This document shows, piece after piece, positions 16,801 to 24,591 of a stretch of 64,000 nt of DNA. The notes beneath the pieces were generated by a model, which ran no database searches, was not told the origin of the DNA, and was given only the letters and a program-made list of their open reading frames with translations. Position 1 is the stretch's first letter. Every line of letters starts with the position of its first letter. The DNA comes from Streptomyces sp. A0642 (GTDB taxonomy: Bacteria > Actinomycetota > Actinomycetes > Streptomycetales > Streptomycetaceae): positions 310,001 to 374,000 of the forward strand of contig NZ_SSBL01000004.1 of assembly GCF_004795105.1 (NCBI RefSeq), written 5' to 3'. The position numbers were made by a program, and so were the translations under genes.

Positions 16801-17569
16801 AGGGAGCGGCGGTGTCGCCGGCCGAGTCCCACATCCGTCCCGCCGGACTTTCGAAGACGGGGGAGCCGTCTGCGTCGCGGGCAACGAAGCCGCCGTCAGC
16901 CGTCGGGTTGAGGTCCAAGCCAGCAGCGGAGACCCTCATCCTGATCGTTGAGAGCGCCGGGTTCTTGGCAGCCTCGGGCGTCTTGACGACGAAGACCGAG
17001 GTGTAGCCGGAGCTCAATGAGGTCAACTGCAGATCGACATCGGGAAGGACTCCTGCGTAGGTAGCAGTGTTCCCCTTGAGCTGTGGCTCGGGGAGCTCGG
17101 TGGGCCAGCCGAACTCCAGCGTGTGTCCCGTCTCCTCCAGTCTGACGAGCCCGTCCCCGCTGCCGCCGCCAGAGAAGGTGAGCCGGGCCGTTGTGTTCTT
17201 CGCCCGGACAGAGCCGTCGGCTTCCCGTACGAGCGTGGTGTCGATGGGCGCCCACGTGCCGTCATCCGTGCGGGCACGGACCGGAGCCGCGTTCATCTCC
17301 TGAGTGAACGTACCGTCTGGGTTGGCGAAAACCTGAGATGAATCTGTCGTCGCCGCATCCACGGCCACCCGCTCACCGGTCTGCGCCGCGAGAGTACTCG
17401 CCTTCGACTCCGGAGTTCCGTCAACAGTTGCCGGGCGGGCCCCGCCGTCGGCGAGTGCAGGGGCCGCGCCGGCACCGATCACCGGAACAGCCCCTCCGAC
17501 CAGCATGACGGCTATCGCCCAGCCCCGCGCCGTCTGACGCCAGCCATGCCGCCGTCTTTGTGTACCCAC
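13817..17569 (-). CDS. Secreted LamG-domain protein of the RHS cluster
   Basis: A 1250-residue exported protein. The N-terminus is basic (MGTQRRRHGWRQTARG) followed by a hydrophobic core and an ALA-DGG cleavage-like site. The middle part resembles the N-terminal module of Streptomyces RHS-associated proteins (DDGTWAPIDTTLVREADGSV, LPDVDLQLTS). Two concanavalin-like LamG/jellyroll domains follow, at about residues 770-950 (FNGTSAYLSTSAAVLDTTKS) and 1010-1240 (LNGTSAYATATGPVVDESGS). LamG domains bind glycans or surface ligands. In Streptomyces such proteins are frequently encoded next to RHS toxins and are thought to aid export or delivery; that role is inferred. The upstream DNA (17570-17640) contains an AT-richer stretch suitable for a promoter. 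Confidence 0.88.
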   Translation of the reverse strand: MGTQRRRHGWRQTARGWAIAVMLVGGAVPVIGAGAAPALADGGARPATVDGTPESKASTLAAQTGERVAVDAATTDSSQVFANPDGTFTQEMNAAPVRARTDDGTWAPIDTTLVREADGSVRAKNTTARLTFSGGGSGDGLVRLEETGHTLEFGWPTELPEPQLKGNTATYAGVLPDVDLQLTSLSSGYTSVFVVKTPEAAKNPALSTIRMRVSAAGLDLNPTADGGFVARDADGSPVFESPAGRMWDSAGDTAAPSAATTTTAQFDRTAYTADVSAGGAPDGAGSDPLLDAGGEPAPSEGPGTGDAVADLPLKLTGTTLEITPDPSLLLNEDTVFPLYIDPPTQGIALGDWTALSSDGDKFWEFSGDKGVGRCSNYAGYLCSNSPYTQRMYFEYPLSSIHGKQVLDATMEVYQTWTFTCDPHWYDLNRVDKGISSSTTWSSHPTAVDLMGDRMVAYGRGTLCSPSQPADWVRFSDNAAEETNENLTTTLASYAKNKEPQITFALSAHDEGDAGAWARFRNDAKLSVTYISYPAKPTSYGVQQGTTGRACNASTAPFTTSDTTPKMLAMVQSADGANAQLRAMFEVWTANGSSRKWSVASPDGAWVADNAIRDATSSALPAQTDYRMRVMTQAYYKTDRGATGILNSDWSSWCYFRVDTDSPPPPAVTSADGVYQPAESSPAAGGVGTSGKFTFTPADTNSTTAGIQSDVVSYKWKLNSGAVSAPISVAKGAATTLTITPNQAGENTIQVWGYDAAAHSSLTGYYSFLVKGAEKPSGIWHLDNTLTDSTAATQHPLTSSAGAWDARGRSGAGAAKFNGTSAYLSTSAAVLDTTKSFTVSAWARLEKKGANYTVLSQAGTNASGFQLYYSSYSDAWIFNRHQTDVVDPVITRSFGTKPPVLNAWTHLAGVYNAAARTLQLFVNGVPQGDPVPFTTTPWKASGGLQVGRLWYKTAGAENFAGTIDEVKVWSRALADTEVTHDAWLEDEDISDGTAGDPVPALVAKWDATDTTNAIGSLVKDTSGYGRNLTLNGAALTEVTTGDATIGEEVTTKQTMTLNGTSAYATATGPVVDESGSFTATAWVTLDPAKLADTTKSYAVQVFGQSGTSQSSWGVWYEQPAGSTQGRWTFGRPDKDGTGAVWTKSESNALTTATLDAPVMLSVVYDAQAEADPGDTSQLGRLKLYVDNAPVGDVEGTPYLAPWQGSGAFEIGRAKINGAAARYFPGRIDSVRVWAGATSTDMIANRRNTEQQ

Positions 17570-17679
17570 GCCCCACCCGCCACCTTTAGATGCTCATTAC
17601 AAAAAGCTGTGAGGATCATGTGCTGATCACGTGCACAGGTCAACAGTGGCGTACATCACATTGACTTCTCCGTCCCAGG

Positions 17680-18202
17680 TCAGAGGGGTTCCGACCACAG
17701 GAGTGCGCCCGCGAGCAAGTGCTCAGGGAGGCCGAGTTCCCCCAGCAGCGCGGCGAACAGTTCTTCTTCGAACGCCTCCTGTGCGCGCAGCAGTTCCTCG
17801 ATCCGGGGCTGCTGCGCCGCGGCTTGGACACCAACTGCTGCAGCCCACACCTGAGCGCTTTTGGCTGGGTTGGCACCTTTGCATCGAGCCCTGCGCGCTT
17901 GTGTCCGATGGCTTCTTCGAACTCGGAGGTGGCTATCCATACGCTCACGTCGTCCACATCCGCGGGATCCTCAACGAGGAGGGCAGCGGCGTTGTCCGGG
18001 TTGAGCCATGCCTGCCAGCGGTTCCCGTTGGTGTCCAGGCCGGTCGCGAGGGCGATGCTCCTCTCGGAGACGTCGGCGACTCAGGCCGGAGTACCGGACC
18101 CCGCCCTCCCGGGGCCACCGACCGCTCGAAGAACGACTTCGCGAACGCCTCGTGCCGTTGATCAATGATCACGTCAGCGAACCCGTTCCTCCACTCCCCC
18201 AC
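17680..18202 (-). pseudogene. Decayed hypothetical gene with two frameshifts
   Basis: Three coherent peptide stretches follow one another in three different minus-strand frames. The first is MGEWRNGFADVIIDQRHEAF (from 18202), the second is SIALATGLDTNGNRWQAWLN with the following residues to about 17885, and the third is KGANPAKSAQVWAAAVGVQA with an acidic helical tail ending at 17680. Together they would make a protein of about 170 residues. The pattern of one intact protein broken by two indels points to a pseudogene. I do not recognise the family. Confidence 0.5.
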
Positions 18203-18339
18203 CGGAGGCCCCTCAAGAGCCTCGCGGGCCTTCGCCCGCAGCCTCTCCCCGCGTCACGTACCGACAACCGGGGACACCGGGCGCTGCGCCACGTCGGAGA
18301 AGTCATCCAGCCGTACCGGCGGCCCACGTTCAGAAACCG

Positions 18340-18525
18340 ATGCAGATGACCAGCCAGCAAGCAACGACGACCCCGTGGCTGCCCCACCGGCCCAAGGAGC
18401 TGGATCTGGTTCGGGAGCTGAACTGGCGTGCCATCGAGGTCGGCCGCCGACCGCTGTTGGTCTATGACGAACTGACCGGCACCCGCCCCTTCACCACCCA
18501 CCGCACGACGGAGGAATCGTCTTGA
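18340..18525 (+). pseudogene. Short ORF coupled to istB, possible IstA C-terminal remnant
   Basis: A 61-codon frame ending ELDLVRELNWRAIEVGRRPL then LVYDELTGTRPF. It overlaps the TTG start of istB by four bases. In IS21-type elements istA precedes istB with this kind of overlap, so this is most likely the tail of an istA gene whose front is lost. It could instead be a small accessory gene of this particular IS. The DNA just before it (18203-18339) carries nothing recognisable. Confidence 0.45.
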
Positions 18526-19291
18526 GCGAGCTGACCGGCAACCGCATCCGCACCACGGCCGCCAAGCTCGGCCTGCCCCACCTGGCCGAAGCCGTCAACG
18601 AGTACTCCCGGCGGGCGGATGAGGCCAAGATGGGCTACCTCGACTTCCTCGACCTGGTCCTGTCCGAAGAACTCGCCGTCCGCGACGACCGCCGCTTCCG
18701 CCAGGGCCTGCGGCTCTCCCATCTGCCGCACCACAAGACGATCGATGAGTACGACTTCTCATTCCAGCCCGAACTCGACCCCCGCAAGATCAAGGACCTC
18801 GCGACGCTGTCGTTCGTGGAGGCCAAGGCAAACGCGGCTCTGCTCGGGCCGCCGGGAGTCGGCAAGACGCACATCGCCGTCGCCCTGGCGGTCGCGGCCT
18901 GCCGGGCCGGATACTCGATCTACTTCACCAGCCTCGACGACATGGTCCGCAACCTCAAGTCCGCAGACGCCGCCGGCCGGTTGACCAGCAAACTCGGCGC
19001 CTATCTGCGGCCGAGCGTCCTGGTGGTGGACGAGGTCGGCTATCAGCCTCTCGAACGCGCCGAGGCGAACCTGGTCTTCCAGGTGATCTCCAAGCGCTAC
19101 GAAAGGGCTCGATCATCCTCACCTCGAACAAGACCTTCAGCGAGTGGGGCCAAGTCTTCGGCGACGAAGTCCTCGCCACCGCGATCCTCGACCGCCTTTT
19201 GCACCACTGCGAAGTCGTCGCCATCAACGGCCCCAGCTACCGGCTGAAGAACCGCCTCAAGGCCATCGAGCGCGAGACGGAAGTCGCCTGA
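18522..19291 (+). pseudogene. istB: IS21-family helper ATPase IstB, frameshifted
   Basis: The product is an IstB-type AAA+ ATPase that assists an IS21 transposase. Visible motifs are LGPPGVGKTHIAVAL (Walker A, residues about 107-121), VLVVDEVGYQPL (Walker B) and the linker FVEAKANAAL. After KRYER the frame is lost at 19101-19107, where GAAAGGGCTCG appears to lack one G. Restoring it gives GSIILTSNKTFSEWGQVFGD, EVLATAILDRLLHHCEVVAI and NGPSYRLKNRLKAIE up to the stop at 19291. This is either a natural one-base deletion or a sequencing error. The partner transposase is missing apart from a possible tail, so the element is dead. Confidence 0.8.
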
Positions 19292-19300
19292 CCCGGAGTC

Positions 19301-19705
19301 TCAGGCCTGCCCCAGCTCCTCGCCCGGCGGGATGAAAGCGTCGGCGCTGTCGGCATCGTCAACGTGCCCGTGAGTATCCATCGTGATGGCTGTCGCCCGG
19401 CCCTGCGAGGTGATCAGCCACGCGAGCACCTGTTCCGTCAGCGGGGTATTTCCGGGGCCCTCGTCTTTCCAGTGCGCCCGCCACCCGCCTCCTGGCACTG
19501 CGGCTACGACCTGATCTGCCTTCTCCAGGTGGGAGAAGTCCTCGTAGTCCGTGACGGGGCGCATCGCGCCTCGCTTGGGGTCAACGACGAGGGCCGTTCC
19601 GGTCGCCGGGTCCCACGCCTCCACTCTCACCATGCGGCCGACCTCGGTCTCGGTGCCGTTGAAGATGGCGGTCCAGCCGGTCTGATTGAAGTAGCGAAGA
19701 TCCAC
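19301..19705 (-). CDS. Hypothetical protein (134 aa)
   Basis: A coherent minus-strand protein with an ATG start (MDLRYFNQTGWTAIFNGTET). It has an N-terminal beta-rich half mentioning metabolite-like loops (RVEAWDPATGTALVVDPKRG) and a C-terminal half with WLITSQGRATAITMDTHGHV and an acidic end. It is soluble and lacks a signal peptide. The family is unknown to me. Its size, acidity and setting among orphan immunity genes make an immunity-like role possible, but nothing in the sequence proves it. It sits between IS21 and IS630 fragments and seems intact. Confidence 0.6.
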   Translation of the reverse strand: MDLRYFNQTGWTAIFNGTETEVGRMVRVEAWDPATGTALVVDPKRGAMRPVTDYEDFSHLEKADQVVAAVPGGGWRAHWKDEGPGNTPLTEQVLAWLITSQGRATAITMDTHGHVDDADSADAFIPPGEELGQA

Positions 19706-19741
19706 CGCCCCATTATCCCGCAGGGCACGACCGCGAATCGA

Positions 19742-20278
19742 TGGCTACTTGCTCTGCACGTTCACCCGTACCTACCTCTGCACAAAAGTGAGTACGCCGA
19801 CACCCACGGAGTCACCTACTTCCACGGCTGCTACTCGGTCGGCGACGACACCCTCTGGGGTGTCAACCGCCGCCACAAAGGAACTGCCCCGTCCCTGGCC
19901 GCGCTGCAATCGATCCGGGCCGCCCGACCGGACGGCGCCCCGATCTACGTGATCCTGGACAACCTGTCCGCCCACAAGGGCAGCAAGATCCGCCAGTGGG
20001 CCCGGAGGAACAAGGTCGAGCTGTGCTTCACGCCGACCAACGCCTCCTGGGCGAACCCGATCGAGGCGCACTTCGGGCCGCTGAGGCAGTTCACCCTGGC
20101 CAACTCGAGTCACCCCAACCACACCGTGCAGACACGCGAGTTGCAGCGGTATCTGCGCTGGCGCAACCAGAACGCTCGCCACCCCTCCGTCCTGGCCGCT
20201 CAACGGCGCGAACGCGCCCGTGTCCGCAGTGAGAGGGGCATTCGGTGGGGCGGTCGACCACTGGCGGCAGCGGCCTGA
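19742..20278 (+). pseudogene. IS630-type transposase C-terminal fragment
   Basis: From about 19742 the plus-strand frame reads as the DDE catalytic half of an IS630-type transposase: GVTYFHGCYSVGDDTLWGVN, then YVILDNLSAHKGSKIRQWAR (second Asp) and TPTNASWANPIEAHFGPLRQ (catalytic Glu), ending RYLRWRNQNARHPSV. The helix-turn-helix N-terminal half and first catalytic Asp are missing; the codons upstream in the same frame are antisense to the neighbouring minus-strand gene and do not look like a transposase. It is therefore a truncated relic. No terminal inverted repeats are evident. Confidence 0.7.
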
Positions 20279-20294
20279 GGATCGCCGCTGCGGT

Positions 20295-20681
20295 CTACTC
20301 GGCCATCTCCTCGGGAGAACGACGGGTGATCTTCTTACCCTCTTCGGTCTCCACCAGGGTCACTGCACCGATCCAGTCGCCGTCCGGGTACTCCCAGTTG
20401 GCCGCATCTTCGAGGACCGCCAGAAGCTGATCACGAGGCACCGGCTCCCCGGGCTGGAAGCCCTGTTCCCCAGACGGCGACGTCCACGGCGCGACTCGAC
20501 GAACCTCGATCCATCCACGATCGATGAGATTGAGCAAGATCCCTGCCAGCTCCGCCACGGGCCGGGACTGATCGGCATCATCGAGATCTCCCCAGACACC
20601 AGCCAGAATGTCGATCTCATACGAATTGACCATGAACGCTTCCTCGGACTTGGTCAACGCCTGCCACTCACGCTCGCTCAT
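20295..20681 (-). CDS. Hypothetical protein (128 aa), immunity-like
   Basis: A coherent acidic protein starting MSEREWQALTKSEEAFMVNS. It contains a helix-rich first half (LAGVWGDLDDADQSRPVAEL, AGILLNLIDRGWIEVRRVAP) and a shorter second half (DQLLAVLEDAANWEYPDGDW, IGAVTLVETEEGKKI). The 'LLDLIDRGWIEV...' pattern with the aromatic tail is similar in style to small proteins found beside polymorphic toxins in Streptomyces, but I cannot name the family. It stands alone between an IS630 relic and repeat copy R1. Confidence 0.6.
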   Translation of the reverse strand: MSEREWQALTKSEEAFMVNSYEIDILAGVWGDLDDADQSRPVAELAGILLNLIDRGWIEVRRVAPWTSPSGEQGFQPGEPVPRDQLLAVLEDAANWEYPDGDWIGAVTLVETEEGKKITRRSPEEMAE

Positions 20682-20741
20682 TCACCGATCATCGCAGGAC
20701 ACCCCGGCGATCGTTTCCGGTCACAGCACTAGCGTGCTCAA

Positions 20742-20797
20742 GGGCCACCTATCGCGCTCAGTCTCACCCGGTTGTGACTGAGCACGGTAGATGGCCC
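20742..20797. repeat. Palindromic repeat copy R1
   Basis: Imperfect palindrome with arms of 25 bases: 20742-20766 reads GGGCCACCTATCGCGCTCAG then TCTCA, and 20773-20797 is its near-complement, with a six-base loop. It lies past the stop of the HEAT-type gene 20867-22060. The DNA on its right (GGTGGACAACTT-GATGC) is also shared with copy R2, so the repeated unit is larger than the hairpin itself. Confidence 0.8.
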
Positions 20798-20866
20798 AGG
20801 TGGACAACTTGATGCTCAGCATCAGGCGGAGAACGCTATGGGTACGGGATGCGGTGGCGGGCGGCG

Positions 20867-22060
20867 TCATAGCAACGCGGCGATGCCGTCTCGGTTCTCC
20901 GGCAGCCCGGCCGCGCGGAACCACAACCAATTGCTGCCGATGCTGCCCGTCGCCTCGTCGGTGTCCACGAACGCCCGCAGCAGCGTGCGTTGCGCTGAGG
21001 TGAGCGAGTGGGCCGCGTCGTAGCCACCGGGGAAGGCCCTGAACAGGATCGGCCCGCTTTCGTAGTCGACGATGGATCTGTGGCCGGCGGCCACCATGGC
21101 GATGGCCACCGGTGCCACCTCCTCGAACGACGCGGCCAGATCCAGCGCGGAACGCAGCACGGTGAACCGGAACCACCCGTCGACCCCACGCAGCGGCTCG
21201 GGAAACCATCCGTCTGTGGTGCGGGGCTCCCGCAGCGCGTCGAGGAGCACGGCGAGAGCGCGAGGCCGTTCGACTCGGACGGGACCGAGCGCGGCGCAGA
21301 CCCGTACGGCTGGGTCGGAGTCGGCGAGCAGGTCGGAGGTGTCCATCCCCCAAAGACTCAGCGCCCGCGCTACGGCGGATCGCTCCCGCCGACCCGTCAT
21401 GATGCCCAGCCGGGCCCGCAGCAGCGAGGCGGCGCGCGGTACCCGGTCGGCGAGGGTAGGGGCCGAAAGGAGCGGCGTTGCGACGCCGAGCGCGGACTCA
21501 CAGATCTGCGGGTCGGAGGAGGAGAGGAACGGCTCGACGGCGTCGTACAGGGCAGGACGGATGTCCCGGCACGCTTGCAGTGCGGCGAGCTCGTCGGGGT
21601 CGCGCTCGCCTCGCGTGTCCTCGTGCCAGGGCTGCCACTCCCAGTTGGCTCGGTCCCGCGCCGGGTCCTCCCCATAGGCAGCCGACTCGGCCACCCGGCC
21701 CAGCCAGTCGAGCAGGTCGGTCCGCAAGCTGCGCGGCGGCCCGTCGTCCCGCGGGAAGAGTCCCTCATGCTCGGCGAGGCACAGAGGATGGTCGAGGATC
21801 GCGGCGACAAACAGCGCCGCGGGCGCGGTGACCGTGTACAGAGAGCCCTGATGCAGCACGCCCATATCCAACGCGGCCAACGCCCCGGACCGCACCTCGG
21901 CATCCTCGTCCACGAGGGAGCACAAGGAGACGGGTATGTCCTCGCCGGAGCCGTAGGCGTGCCGGTGAGAAGCCCAGTCCGTCTCCAACAGCAGTTCTTG
22001 AGCCACTGCTGGCAACCCGCCCAGGATCCGCGTCATGCGGGCACTCTCGCTGTCCGTCAT
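20867..22060 (-). CDS. HEAT-repeat-like protein (397 aa)
   Basis: A long helical protein built from alpha-alpha repeats of the HEAT/Armadillo kind, for example EVRSGALAALDMGVL, DPQICESALGVATPLLSAPT and DPAVRVCAALGPVRVERPRA. The repeats are loosely conserved Ala/Leu-rich helices with 'DPAVR' turns. I start it at the ATG at 22060 (MTDSESARMTRILGG), because the longer start at 22159 would place the gene inside repeat copy R2. No enzyme motif is visible. HEAT proteins usually bind other proteins; similar Streptomyces genes lie next to polymorphic toxins or SUKH genes, which fits the setting. Confidence 0.65.
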   Translation of the reverse strand: MTDSESARMTRILGGLPAVAQELLLETDWASHRHAYGSGEDIPVSLCSLVDEDAEVRSGALAALDMGVLHQGSLYTVTAPAALFVAAILDHPLCLAEHEGLFPRDDGPPRSLRTDLLDWLGRVAESAAYGEDPARDRANWEWQPWHEDTRGERDPDELAALQACRDIRPALYDAVEPFLSSSDPQICESALGVATPLLSAPTLADRVPRAASLLRARLGIMTGRRERSAVARALSLWGMDTSDLLADSDPAVRVCAALGPVRVERPRALAVLLDALREPRTTDGWFPEPLRGVDGWFRFTVLRSALDLAASFEEVAPVAIAMVAAGHRSIVDYESGPILFRAFPGGYDAAHSLTSAQRTLLRAFVDTDEATGSIGSNWLWFRAAGLPENRDGIAALL

Positions 22061-22153
22061 ACACGCACCCTGCCAGCACCCACCGACAACGCCCCCTCTC
22101 GGAAGCGCAGCGAGGCCATCCACCGCCCACAGGGGCCAACTGGCGCGCTCAAA

Positions 22154-22213
22154 GGCCACCTATCGCGCTCAGTCACACGAGCCCACCAGTGTGACCGAGC
22201 ACCGTAGTTGGCC
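22154..22213. repeat. Palindromic repeat copy R2
   Basis: Arms at 22154-22177 (GGCCACCTATCGCGCTCAGT then CACA) and 22190-22213 (TGTGACCGAGCACCGTAGTT then GGCC), separated by 12 bases. The left arm is nearly identical to that of R1. It lies between the start of the 20867-22060 gene and the stop of the next HEAT gene, so it could also terminate the latter. Confidence 0.8.
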
Positions 22214-22251
22214 CCACTGGACAACTTCGATGCACACCACAGACCGGTTGC

Positions 22252-23283
22252 TCAGAACAAGGAGTCCCAGAAGACCTCTTCCGGGTCAGGTTCTTCTGGG
22301 TGGAGCATGCAGCGTCTGCAGCGCAGGAGTCCTGGTTCATTGGTGCCCGAGGCGGCGCTCATCCACGGCAGGACCTCCATGGCGTGTGCGCGCTCGTTGT
22401 CGGCGAGGGTGTCGACGATCCGGCGGAGCTCCTCCGGTGCGGATTGGTCGGTGAGGCAGAGCCAGCCGACCGCCGCCGACAGACGGGCTTCGGGGGCCTC
22501 CGCCCGGTCGTGCCACCGTTCGCGCAGCCACGTGACAGTCGGCGGGTGCGGGTGGGCCCGCGTGATCTCGGCGGTGGCCAGGAGCAGGGCGGCGCGGACC
22601 ATGGCGTTGCCTTCGGTGGCGAATCCGTTGGCCAAGGCAGTCCGGATGGTGTGGGCGGGGTCGGCGGCGGTCGCCAGGACGTAGGCGGCGTCGACGCGGA
22701 CGGTCGGGTCGGAGTCTCCAAGAAGGGGCAGGAATGCGGTGGTGGCGGTGGTGATCGTGGCTCGGGCGGCGGCCACCGACCAGCCGGCCGGGTAGCCGGT
22801 CATCTCGTAGCCGTAGTCGTCGTGGGTATCGGGGGCGTGGCGCCGGGGCTCGTTGCGGTGGAGGAGGAATTCCTCGCGAGAGGCGACGCCGTGGTGCCTG
22901 GCACGGGCGGGGCCGGACAAGACGGCGAGGGCGGCGGTGCGGTGTGGGTGGTGGGCGTTGATGGCGAGGGGAATGAGGAACGGCACGGCGAGGGCGGCGG
23001 CGGCCCGGCTGTCGTCGGCACACAGACCCCACAGCACACCCGTCGCGTCCACGACCGGTTCGCCGCCAGCGCACAGGAGGGAAAGCGCCTCCTGGACGTC
23101 GCGCCCTTGGGGGAAGTTGCCCCACGGGACGGCCTCGAGGTCCAAGCCCTGTCGGGGATCGGACAGGATGCCGGCCACCACCGTCCGCACGTCGAACGGA
23201 TCCCCCGAAAACGAGGCCAGGTCCGCCCCGTCCGTCACTTTCCGGCACATCGCGAACGTCGGATCGGTCCGCCAGTCCTTCAC
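22252..23283 (-). CDS. HEAT-repeat-like protein (343 aa)
   Basis: A second alpha-helical repeat protein, related in style to the previous gene. Clear repeat-like segments are DDSRAAAALAVPFLIPLAIN, PHRTAALAVLSGPARA, DSDPTVRVDAAYVLATAADP and EARLSAAVGWLCLTD. The C-terminus carries two cysteines in RCRRCMLHPEEPDPEE, which could hold a metal but is short. I suggest the GTG at 23283 (VKDWRTDPTFAMCRKVTDG) as start; a longer start at 23382 is possible but the added residues are Arg-rich and poorly protein-like. Function is unknown. It is separated from its neighbours by palindromic repeats R2 and R3. Confidence 0.6.
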   Translation of the reverse strand: MKDWRTDPTFAMCRKVTDGADLASFSGDPFDVRTVVAGILSDPRQGLDLEAVPWGNFPQGRDVQEALSLLCAGGEPVVDATGVLWGLCADDSRAAAALAVPFLIPLAINAHHPHRTAALAVLSGPARARHHGVASREEFLLHRNEPRRHAPDTHDDYGYEMTGYPAGWSVAAARATITTATTAFLPLLGDSDPTVRVDAAYVLATAADPAHTIRTALANGFATEGNAMVRAALLLATAEITRAHPHPPTVTWLRERWHDRAEAPEARLSAAVGWLCLTDQSAPEELRRIVDTLADNERAHAMEVLPWMSAASGTNEPGLLRCRRCMLHPEEPDPEEVFWDSLF

Positions 23284-23415
23284 GTCACACCCCAACCATC
23301 GAATCCCCGGAACTTGATCATGGCTGGCCCGGCGCCCCACCGGAAGCCTCTCGGCGGGAATCCAGCGGCTCGTACGGGCCACCCATCATGCGCAAGGGCC
23401 AACCGGAATGCTCAA

Positions 23416-23470
23416 GGGCCACCTACCGAGCTCAGTAACAGCCCTTGTGACTGAGCGCCGTAGGTGGCCC
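23416..23470. repeat. Palindromic repeat copy R3
   Basis: Arms at 23416-23440 (GGGCCACCTACCGAGCTCAG then TAACA) and 23446-23470 (TGTGACTGAGCGCCGTAGGT then GGCCC), loop five bases. Unlike R1 and R2, this copy sits between the divergent starts of the HEAT gene and the SUKH gene, where a terminator would have no obvious job. Confidence 0.8.
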
Positions 23471-23637
23471 CACCGGCCAGGTGCGCGCTCGGCGACCGCC
23501 GGACAGGCGCAGCTCTTGGCGTACCGGGGTCTTCAAGCTCGATGGTCGGCTGCTTGGGCCGGGCTCCGCTGCGGGTCCTCGCATGGCCGGCCGACTCCCC
23601 CACGGCTCCCGGTGGGTTCTCCGGTAGCGTCCGATCC

Positions 23638-24201
23638 ATGATCGCCCTCGATGCGCTTGTCCGTCTCTGCCAGCCGCCGGTCGATCCGCCCCCCGCAGTG
23701 GACTGGGCGCATGCCGAGTCGGCCCTCGGTACGGCGCTGCCCGCCGACTACAAACAGCTCGTCGAGACGTACGGCGACGGCATCTTCGACGAGACGATCT
23801 GGCTGCTTGTACCGGACTCCGCCTACGACGACTGCGACCTACACGCGCAGACGGCGGAACGGGACGAGATCCTGACCGAATTGTGGGAGTTCGAGGACAA
23901 GCCAGCTGGCCTACAGGAGGCGGGAGCGAAGGTCCTGCCGTGGGCATTCGAGGAGGGCACAGGGGCGTTCCTGTACTGGCTCGCGCGGCCTGGTCAGCAC
24001 CCCGACGAGTGGACGGTGCTCTACAACGAGGGGCGCGGCCCCCTGTGGGAGCATCACGACATGGGGTGCCTGGCCTTCCTGCTGGCGGTGCTCACCGGAA
24101 CGGCGAAAACGGAGTACTTCGGCCACCTCTACGAAGTGCTGAAGCCGACGGAGCACCGCTTCGCGACGGCCGACCAGACCCTTGGGGCGACCGGGCAATG
24201 A
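23638..24201 (+). CDS. SMI1/KNR4 (SUKH) family protein
   Basis: A 187-residue SUKH-superfamily protein. The N-terminal pattern is typical: VDWAHAESALGTALPADYKQ, then LVETYGDGIFDETIWLLVPD (the 'LP.dyk.l...yGdg' signature) and a C-terminal beta/helical half (YWLARPGQHPDEWTVLYNEG, HHDMGCLAFLLAVLTG). SUKH proteins serve as immunity proteins against many polymorphic toxins, and also occur as stand-alone genes. No toxin gene is adjacent, so this is an orphan. I choose the ATG at 23638, since the upstream codons in this frame lie partly in repeat R3. The protein is cytoplasmic by sequence. Confidence 0.85.
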   Translation: MIALDALVRLCQPPVDPPPAVDWAHAESALGTALPADYKQLVETYGDGIFDETIWLLVPDSAYDDCDLHAQTAERDEILTELWEFEDKPAGLQEAGAKVLPWAFEEGTGAFLYWLARPGQHPDEWTVLYNEGRGPLWEHHDMGCLAFLLAVLTGTAKTEYFGHLYEVLKPTEHRFATADQTLGATGQ

Positions 24202-24250
24202 CGCCGCCCACCGCTCTCGATCACCTGTCTCGCCACTGACACACCAAAAT

Positions 24251-24297
24251 GAGCGCCGTACTTGGCCAGACCGGCCAGGTACGGCGCTCAGTCACAA
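24251..24297. repeat. Palindromic repeat copy R4, arms in inverted order
   Basis: Arms GAGCGCCGTACTTGGCC (24251-24267) and GGCCAGGTACGGCGCTC (24273-24289), then AGTCACAA. The arms match those of R1-R3 but with the other end facing the loop: here the GGCC ends meet in the centre, whereas in R1-R3 the CAGT-CACA ends meet. It lies 50 bases past the SUKH stop and could act as a terminator. From here to 24590 (about 290 bases) no gene is supportable. Confidence 0.75.
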
Positions 24298-24591
24298 CCA
24301 GTCCCAAGGCCGGTGGTGATCGCATCACGAGTCGCGTGTTCGATTTAAGTTCGACTACTGTGGAGATCCAGGCGACGGGTTTAGGATGATTTGGGATTGT
24401 ATGGTCGGAGGGTGTGATGAGTGGTGGAGTACATCTGCAACTGGAGCGCCGACGGGTTCGTTCCGCTGCCCCGTACGGGAGTTGCGGCTGTTCATGCAGG
24501 TCGGAGGCGCGGGCAGAGCCTTCACTCGATCGTGTGGGGATCTGACGATTACTCGTAGATTCCAGGAGTTCTCTCCGTATTTTGCTTCCTT

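Noticed and set aside
16896..17255. Open frames within the LamG gene on both strands
   Set aside because: They are frame-shifted shadows of the LamG protein and lack independent start signals.
20742..24297. R1-R4 as a CRISPR array or as plain terminators
   Set aside because: The copies are kilobases apart, have no spacers, and share flanking sequence beyond the hairpin. R3 lies in a divergent promoter region, so terminator function alone does not explain them.
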